From: CAVQFB01 sp963711675
GTDB taxonomy: Bacteria; Acidobacteriota; Terriglobia; Terriglobales; Acidobacteriaceae
NCBI GenBank assembly: GCA_963711675.1
Contig: CAVQFB010000005.1
Span: forward strand, 1-64,000
Reading direction: 5' to 3'
DNA length: 64,000 nucleotides
This document shows positions 57,601 through 64,000 of the stretch, piece by piece (position 1 is the first letter of the stretch; each line of letters begins with the position of its first letter). The notes beneath the pieces are model-generated. The model searched no databases. It saw only the letters and a list, made by a program, of their open reading frames with translations, and was not told the DNA's origin. The position numbers were made by a program, and so were the translations under genes.

Positions 57601-59706
57601 ATGGAAGGCATTCAGCCAGTCTTGCAACTGACATCATGGTTGGAACCAGGGCGAACTCTCTTCCTGACAGTTCATGTTCTGGGCGTCGCATGTTTCGCCT
57701 ACATCGTGGCACGGCGAATGGTGCCGCTGGTTCGGGCGGAACGCGATCTTCGTTTTGACCGGCCGCTGGACGCGGCTGGGGAAACGTCCTCAAGTTCTGG
57801 TTTGGACAGTGGAAGCATCCCCGCTATCGCACCGCGGGAATCCTGCACATCCTTATTTTTGCCGGATTCATTCTGCTTGCCACCCGCGCCTTCACCGTCC
57901 TGATCGTCGGCGTCTCGCCAGAACTTTGTGATGCCCGGTCTCTCGGGAGAGGCGGGCCACGTCTACGACATCATCACCGACTACGCCGCGACCGTCGTTT
58001 TCCTCTGCATGGTGTTCGCAATCGTTCGACGGCTGATCTTCAAACCGGCGCGATATGCGGTTCCGGCCAGATACGGCAAGGCGCACACGGCCGATGCCAT
58101 CTTCCTTCTGGTGCTGATTGCGGTTCTGATGGTGGCCGACAGCCTGTTTGCGGCGGCCAAGGCCGCAGCTCAAGCTCAACACGCCCAATCGGTTGAAGCT
58201 CTCGCGGTCCTGTCGCTGCCGTGGATGTTGCAGGTCGCTCTCGCATCATTTTCTCTGCCTGCGCTGGGGAAGCTTTACTTTGGCGCCTACCTCCTGCATG
58301 AAGTGACTTTTTACTTCCTTCTGTGCTACCGCCCCTTCGGGATTCAGTTCCATGTGGAGACATCGCTTGTTTAATGTCTACTTCGCGAAGCTCGATCGCG
58401 GCACCGTTGAAGCCGGTGCAGGTGGGGCGTGAGCGACGAGCAACTGGACCAGGTGAAATCGTTCGGCGTGAAGACCTTCGAGGAGTTTACCTGGAAGCAC
58501 ATGCTCGACTTCTATTCCTGCGCCGACTGCGGACGGTGTTCCGACAACTGCCCCGCCAACGCGGCGGGTCGGCCGCTGTCGCCTCGGTTCATCAGCATCA
58601 AGGCCAGAGACTATGCCTTCCAGCATTACCCGATCTTCGGCAAGACCGGCAACGGCAAGGCACTGGTCGGAGGCATTTATTCCGAGGACGAAATCTGGTC
58701 GTGTACAACGTGCGGCGCGTGCGAAGAGGAATGCCCGCTGCTGGTGGAATACATCGATAAGATCGTCGATCTGCGGCGCGGCTTGATCGACGACGGCAAT
58801 GTTCCCCAGTCTCTCCAAAAGCCGCTGAAGGCGCTGGAGAGCCGCGGCAATCCCTACGGCAAGATGGAGAAGAAAGCGCGCCGACTGGGCAAACGCTAAG
58901 GATTTCCAGCAAGCCTGCCGCATCAAGACGCTTACGCTAAAAACAGTGCCAGCGAAGCCAACGATGCAGACACTCTGTATTTCGTCGACAGCATCACTTC
59001 CTACGACGATCGCATGCAATCGATCGGTCGCGCCACGGCGCAAGCATTCTCGATCATGTCGGCGAGAAGTTCGGGATCCTCGGCGCAGCCGAAAGAGACA
59101 GCGGCCATGAAGTTCGCCGGTTCGGCGAAGAAACCCTGTTCATGGCCCTTGCGCGACCACAACGCTCGAGGCGATCAAGGCATCCGGAGTGACGCGAATC
59201 GTTACTGCCGATCCCCACGCCTTCAATGCGCTGAAACACGACTACAAAGATCTGCCGCCAGTCGAACACATCAGCCAGGTCATTGCGCGGGAAGTGAAAG
59301 CCGGCAACATCAAGTTCAAGCCGGTGGAGACGTGACGACAGCGTCTACACCTACCACGATCCCTGCTATCTCGGGCGGCACAACCAGGTCTACGACGATC
59401 CGCGAGATGTGCTCGACGCCATTCCCGGACTGAAGAGAGTCGAAATGAGCGCTCGCGGGACCGCTCGTTCTGCTGCGGTGGCGGCGGGTTGATGCTGTTC
59501 TACGAGCCGAAAGAAGACGAGCGAATGGGCGTGCAGCGTGTGCAGATGGCGGCCGAAGGCGGAGCGCGAATGTGATCGTGACCGCGTGCCCATTCTGCAT
59601 GGCCAACATCGAAGATGCCATCAAGGTCGCAGGGCTGGAAGGAAAGATGACGGCCATCGATCTGACGGAACTGGTGGACCAGCAGATCGCGTGCGCGATC
59701 CGGTAG
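57601..59706 (+). CDS. Membrane Fe-S oxidoreductase, probable ETF:menaquinone oxidoreductase (frameshifted)
   Basis: A heterodisulfide-reductase-like membrane protein. About five helices at the N-terminus (LFLTVHVLGVACFAYIVARR, AGILHILIFAGFILLAT, AATVVFLCMVFAIVRRLIF, AIFLLVLIAVLMVADSL) resemble a NarI-type heme b domain. Two [4Fe-4S] motifs follow, CADCGRCSDNCPANA and CTTCGACEEECPLL. Two CCG-type parts end it (YHDPCYLGRHN, FCCGGGG, TACPFCMAN). At least six single-base shifts lie between 57770 and 59570. Proteins of this design beside etfAB pass acyl-CoA dehydrogenase electrons to menaquinone (the EMO type of Geobacter and Syntrophus). The assignment follows from architecture and neighbours. 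Confidence 0.8.
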
Positions 59707-59761
59707 TGGAAGCAGAAGGCGTTTCAGAAATTCAGGAAGAATGCAGCCTCGGGAGGTGAGC

Positions 59762-60565
59762 GTGGAAATTCTAGTTTGCGCAAGAAGAGTGCCCGACACT
59801 TCGGAAAACGAGATTGAACTCAACAGCGCTGGAAACGACATCGAGCGCGATGAGTTGGTCTATTCGGTAAACGAAGCCGGACAACTATGCGGTCGAGGAG
59901 GCGCTTGCAGATCGTCGGCCAAAGTCGGCGGAAACGTCACGGTGGTCACGGTGGGCGGCGAAGACGACGAAGAGATTCTGCGCCGCCAGATGGCGATGGG
60001 CGCGAATCACGGCGTGCTGCTCACGGACGATGCATTTGCGGGATCGGACGGCCGGGGCATCGCAGCAATCCTGAAAGGGTTTCGTACAAAAGGGCAACTA
60101 CGATCTCGTACTGACAGGAGTTCAGGCGGAGGACGGAGCCGCGCAGGTCGGCGGCATGCTGGCGGCGATGCTCGATTATCCCTTCGCATCTCTGGTCAGT
60201 TCCATCGAAGTCGAAGCCCCGACTGGCAAAAAGCTGAAGGTCAGCCGCGAAATCGAAGGCGGCAACAAGGAGATCAGCGAGATCGATCTGCCCTGCGTGC
60301 TCTCGATTCAGACCGGAATTAACGAGCCGCGTTATGTGGGGATGCGCGGCATCCGTGCCGTGGCTTCGGTGCCGATCCCGACGTACGGCGTGTCGGATTT
60401 GGGACATCGACCGCGAGCGCCGTTGGGCAAGCGGCAGCGAAAGTGAAGCGCGTCGACTACTTCGTGCCCACGCTCGGCAAGGGTGCCGAGATGCTCGAAG
60501 GCAGCCGGGAAGAGAACATCGAAAAATTAGTTGAGCTGGTGGCCGCCAAGGGAGGGTTGAAGTAA
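59762..60565 (+). CDS. etfB: Electron transfer flavoprotein subunit beta (frameshifted)
   Basis: GTG 59762 follows GGGAGGTGAG. VEILVCARRVPDTSENEIEL is the EtfB start, and VTVVTVGGEDDEEILRRQMAMGANHGVLL the nucleotide-binding centre. YDLVLTGVQAEDGAAQVGGMLAAML and LPCVLSIQTGINEPRYVGMRGI follow, ending with REENIEKLVELVAAKGGLK. Shifts are needed near 59880, 59910, 60088 and 60405. Repaired length is about 265 aa. Its stop overlaps the etfA start as TAATG. Confidence 0.88.
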
Positions 60566-61561
60566 TGCCTCGAATCTTCGCTTACATCGTACATAAGGAA
60601 TGGCGTCGCGGATGATAGCGCCGCGGAACTGCTCAGCTGCAGCGCAGAGAATCGCACTGACCGATGCATCTGCCACGGCCGTCGTCGCCGGCTGGGGCGC
60701 GGCACTCGATGCGTCTGCGAGTCCGTCCGCGCTTCTTATCAAGGAGGTGTGGAAGATCGCGAATGACGCCCTCGCCTATCCCAATGCCGAGTTGATCCGG
60801 AAAGCTCTGGTCAGGATTGCTGCCGCCGGGCAGCATCGTTCTGGTTCCGCACGATCACTTCGGCATCGATCTCGCGCCGGGCCTTTCCATCAAGCTGAAT
60901 GCAGCATATGTCCCCGACGTACTGGAAATACGAAGGTACGAGGGCACCGCTCTCAAAGTAGTTCGCCAGGAATTCGGCGGCCAAGTGAGCGCGCATCGTT
61001 CATTGCGATATTTCACGGCGGCGCGGTCATCACGGTCCGTCCTGGCGCGTTCAAGCCTTTTGAGACCGCCGCTGTCAGCGGAACCGATCATAGATAAATC
61101 AGCCGAGGCTGGCACGCTCACGGCAGGGCGCCGGTATCTGCAGACGGTGGTTGCCGAGGCGGGCGACGTCGACATCACCAAGCACAACGTGCTGGTCTCC
61201 ATCGGCCGCGGCATTCAGGAGAAAGACAATGTCGCGAATCGCGCAGGAACTGGCGGACGCGCTCGGCGCGGCGGTGAGCTGCTCGCGGCCAGTGGTCGAC
61301 GCCAAGTGGCTGGAAAAATCGCGGCAGGTCGGCTCGTCAGGGAAGACCGTGAAGCCCAAGGTTTATCTGGCGTGCGGCATCAGTGGCGCGTTCCAGCATC
61401 TGGCCGGGATTAAAGGTAATCCGTTCATCGTCGCGATTAACAAGAATCCCAAAGCCCCCATCTTCCAGGTGGCGGACATAGGGATTGTCGACGACATCCT
61501 GGAGTTCCTGCCGGAAATGACTAACAAGATCCGCGAAATGCAAAGCGTTTCCGCGAAATAG
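60565..61561 (+). CDS. etfA: Electron transfer flavoprotein subunit alpha (frameshifted)
   Basis: Starts at ATG 60565 (MPRIFAYIVHKE). Shifts occur near 60595, 60660, 60750, 60830, 61000 and 61220. The conserved C-terminal FAD domain reads intact: SRPVVDAKWLEKSRQVGSSGKTVKPKVYLACGISGAFQHLAGIK, then FIVAINKNPKAPIFQVADIGIVDD. About 330 aa when repaired. With EtfB it carries electrons from acyl-CoA dehydrogenases to the membrane oxidoreductase encoded just upstream. Confidence 0.88.
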
Positions 61562-61570
61562 GAACGGTAA

Positions 61571-63265
61571 ATGCGAGCAATAGAAAATGATCACAGCCAA
61601 GACTTTGAAGCTCAGTCTCAAATCATGCGGGAGTTTGCCAGGAAACGGCTGCCCGATCAGGAACTGATCGATCTCGACAACAAGCGACGAGTGCCCGATC
61701 GAAATCGTGCGGCACATGTGCAGTCCCGACAAGCTCGGCATTCAACTGCTGTTCATTCCGGAAGAATTCGGCGGCATGGGCGGCAGCACGTTTGATGTCT
61801 ACCTCATTTGCGAAGAGATGGCGCGCATCGATCTGGGCGTGGCCACCAGCCTGTTTGCTACTTTCCTGGGCAGCGATCCCATCACCGTTGGGGCGACCCC
61901 GGAGCAGAAGAAGAAATGGCTGGCGACGCATTGCGGAAGAGGGAATTGCTCTTCGCTTACGGCGCCACCGAACCGGAGGCCGGCAGCGACCTGGGCGCGC
62001 TGCGCACCACGGCGGACCGCGTCATGCAGGACGGGCGCATTGCCGGTTACAAGATCACCGGCAACAAGCAATGGATCAGCAACGGCGGCATCGCCGACGC
62101 GTACACGATCCTCGCCAATACTCCCGGCGGCCCGAGCTGGTTCATCGTCGACAAAGGCGCCAAGGGCTTCACGCACGATGAGCCCGAGGACAAGCATGGC
62201 ATTCGCCTCAGCAACACTGCAGCTCTCGCGCTCGACAACGTGTACGTCGACGCTGACCGGCTTATCGGTGGTGTGGAGGGCCAGGGCCTGAACCAGGCGC
62301 AGGCCGTATTCGGCTACACGCGCCTGATGGTGGCGGCGTTCGGGCTGGGCGCCGGATGGTCAGCTCTCGATCGTGCCATCCCTTATTCCACAACGCGTAT
62401 TCAGGCGGGTGCACCGCTCTCCGAAAAGCAGGGATACACACACAAACTGATCGTCCCGAACGTGGTCAAGTTGGAAGCGGCCCGCTCTTACATCGAGGAA
62501 ACGGCGGAGCGTATCGACGCCGGCGAAGGCAGCTTGAACACTGAAGGCGCGATCGCGAAATACATGGCGACCGAGGCTGGCAATCTGGCGGCCGACGCCA
62601 GCATCCAGGCGCTCGGCGGCTACGGCTACACGCACGAATACATGGTGGAAAAGATCAAGCGCGACGTGCGCATCACCACAATCTATGAAGGCACCTCCGA
62701 GATCATGGAGATGACCATCAGCCGTGACCGCTGGCAGCTTCATTTGAAGACGCGCGGGCAGTACTACCACGAGCAGGCACGGAAATGCGAAGAGCTGCAT
62801 GCTCGGCGCCCGGACGTGGGTGCAGACAATGCGGCCCTGGCGATGCACGCTCTGGCGGAAGTTATGGAGAAAGCACGCGTCGCCCGGTTGACCCGGTACC
62901 AGCACATCCTATTGCGGCTGGGCGAGTTGATCGCTTATGCGGAATGCGCCGGCAGTCTGGCTCGTCGCGCGACCCTCATGACGGAAAACAAACTAAACGA
63001 GAAGGGCAACCGTCGTTTCGATGCCGCGGCGCTGGCGGCGATGAGCCGGATCTTTGCTCGTGAAGCCGCGCTCAAGGTTGGCGAGGAAGGCTTGCGATGG
63101 GTGATCGGGGCGGGAGGCGTAAGCGGCGCCGACTTACCCGCATTTGAAAACAGCTTGGGGCTGCCTGCGATTCATCAGGGGCAGGTGGGCCTGATTGGTG
63201 ACATGGATTTTGTCGGAGACGTGCTTTATAACCGCGCCGCCAAACGCGCGGACAAAGCTGCATAA
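61571..63265 (+). CDS. Acyl-CoA dehydrogenase, second copy (two frameshifts)
   Basis: From ATG 61571 the N-terminal helix (DFEAQSQIMREFARKRLPDQ) is followed by a shift near 61690 to IQLLFIPEEFGGMGGSTFDV. A second near 61925 leads to a long intact frame: FAYGATEPEAGSDLGALRTTA, WISNGGIADAYTILA, and IQALGGYGYTHEYMVEKIKRDVRITTIYEGTSEIMEM with the Glu base. About 565 aa, again with a C-terminal extension. It lies 9 nt after etfA, so it is probably the dehydrogenase served by this ETF. Confidence 0.88.
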
Positions 63266-63364
63266 CGTTCAAAGTGCCTAACGTTCGATGACAGACAGAC
63301 CTTATATGAGCGGTGTTTTTGCACTCGAGTCATCATTCTTCCTCGGTTGTTGTGGAGTGTCATC

Positions 63365-64000
63365 ATGGAAAACAGTTCTCATCGAGCCATAGCGATTGTT
63401 GGGGCGGGAGCCATCCTGCCCGATGCACCGAACGTAACCGCCTTCTGGGAAAACATAAAAAAGGGTCGTTACAGCATTAGCGAGGTCAAGCCCGACCGCT
63501 GGGACCCGGCTCTCTACTTCGATCCCGATCACGCCGCTCCGGATAAGACCTACTCCAAGATCGGCGGCTGGGTGCGTGAGTACACCTGGGACCCGATCAA
63601 GTGGAAGCTGCCCATCCCGCCACGTGTGGCCGACGCCATGGACGTTTCGCAGAAATGGGGAATCGCCTGCACGCGCGCAGCGCTCGAAGACTATGGCTAC
63701 CCCGGGCGGCCGCTGGATGCCGATCGTACGGCGGTGATCCTTGGGAACGCCATGGGCGGAGAACGTCACTACTTCACTGTGATGCGTGTTTACTTTCCGG
63801 AATACGCGCACGAGTTGGCGGAGAGCGCCAGCTTCGCTGCGTTACCAGAAGCGGTGCGCGCGCACATCATGAGCGAATTGCAGGCGCGTATGGGTAAGCA
63901 TCTGCCGGAGATCACGGAAGACAGCATGCCCGGCGAACTGGCCAACTGCATTGCCGGCCGCATCGCGAATGTTTTCAACTTCCACGGCCCAAACTATGTA
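63365..64000 (+). CDS. Pfa/PKS-type beta-ketoacyl synthase, N-terminal part (runs off the window)
   Basis: 212 codons from ATG 63365 to the window edge, still open. IAIVGAGAILPDAPNVTAFWENIKKG, then RWDPALYFDPDHAAPDKTYSKIGGWV, matches the ketosynthase start of PfaA-like polyunsaturated fatty acid synthases and related type I polyketide synthases. The active-site Cys would lie beyond the edge. It follows the acyl-CoA dehydrogenase by 99 bases. The product could be a polyunsaturated or other special lipid; the remaining domains are needed to tell. Confidence 0.8.
   Translation, partial: MENSSHRAIAIVGAGAILPDAPNVTAFWENIKKGRYSISEVKPDRWDPALYFDPDHAAPDKTYSKIGGWVREYTWDPIKWKLPIPPRVADAMDVSQKWGIACTRAALEDYGYPGRPLDADRTAVILGNAMGGERHYFTVMRVYFPEYAHELAESASFAALPEAVRAHIMSELQARMGKHLPEITEDSMPGELANCIAGRIANVFNFHGPNYV

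Overview
The window looks like a chromosome segment of an acidobacterium (class Terriglobia, Koribacter/Acidobacterium-like). I judge this from protein style only: a menaquinone-type respiratory gene set, an AzgA permease, small coiled-coil proteins of a kind I associate with Acidobacteria, and a Pfa-like ketosynthase. No database search was possible. Many genes are interrupted by single-base indels while their catalytic motifs survive in neighbouring frames. This suggests an assembly with residual indel errors at least as much as real gene decay.

Left part (1-13569) is accessory DNA. It opens with a type I restriction-modification locus (hsdM end, hsdS, hsdR, a YgjP-like metallopeptidase). 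A ribbon-helix-helix protein, a small serine recombinase and several short unknown genes follow. Next come an AraC regulator, an NTF2-like secreted protein, an aldo/keto reductase, an NmrA-like reductase and three related membrane proteins. The region ends at a 45-nt 3' fragment of a tRNA-Asp gene (13525-13569), the usual scar at the distal end of a tRNA-integrated island. A 74-bp direct repeat (10031, 13422) lies inside this end.

Middle part (13795-46674) is housekeeping-like. It holds a purine permease, a polysaccharide deacetylase, a Ni/Co-type transporter, an aminotransferase with an APC permease, and a BlaI/BlaR-like pair. DAHP synthase (aroF) follows, preceded by what looks like a complete Phe/Tyr transcription attenuator. 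After an Flp pilin gene and an ABC exporter pair comes a 13.5-kb minus-strand complex I operon, nuoA-C-D-E-F-G-H-J-K-L-M-N, which lacks nuoB and nuoI. Then come thiS, a MerR regulator with two palindromes at its promoter, ribBA, a REC-PilZ-PilZ protein and a lipase-like hydrolase.

Right part (46832-64000) is a carbon-storage and acyl-CoA region. It contains PhaR and, divergently, a six-repeat phasin-like protein with a PhaR-type operator; acyl-CoA ligase; acyl-CoA dehydrogenase; AdhE; a STAS-like protein; a wax ester synthase/DGAT; a membrane Fe-S ETF:menaquinone oxidoreductase; EtfB; EtfA; a second acyl-CoA dehydrogenase; and the start of a Pfa/PKS ketosynthase. Together these could activate fatty acids, pass beta-oxidation electrons to menaquinone, reduce acyl-CoA to alcohol and store carbon as PHA or wax esters/triacylglycerol. 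Indels are very dense from 55.7 to 62 kb.
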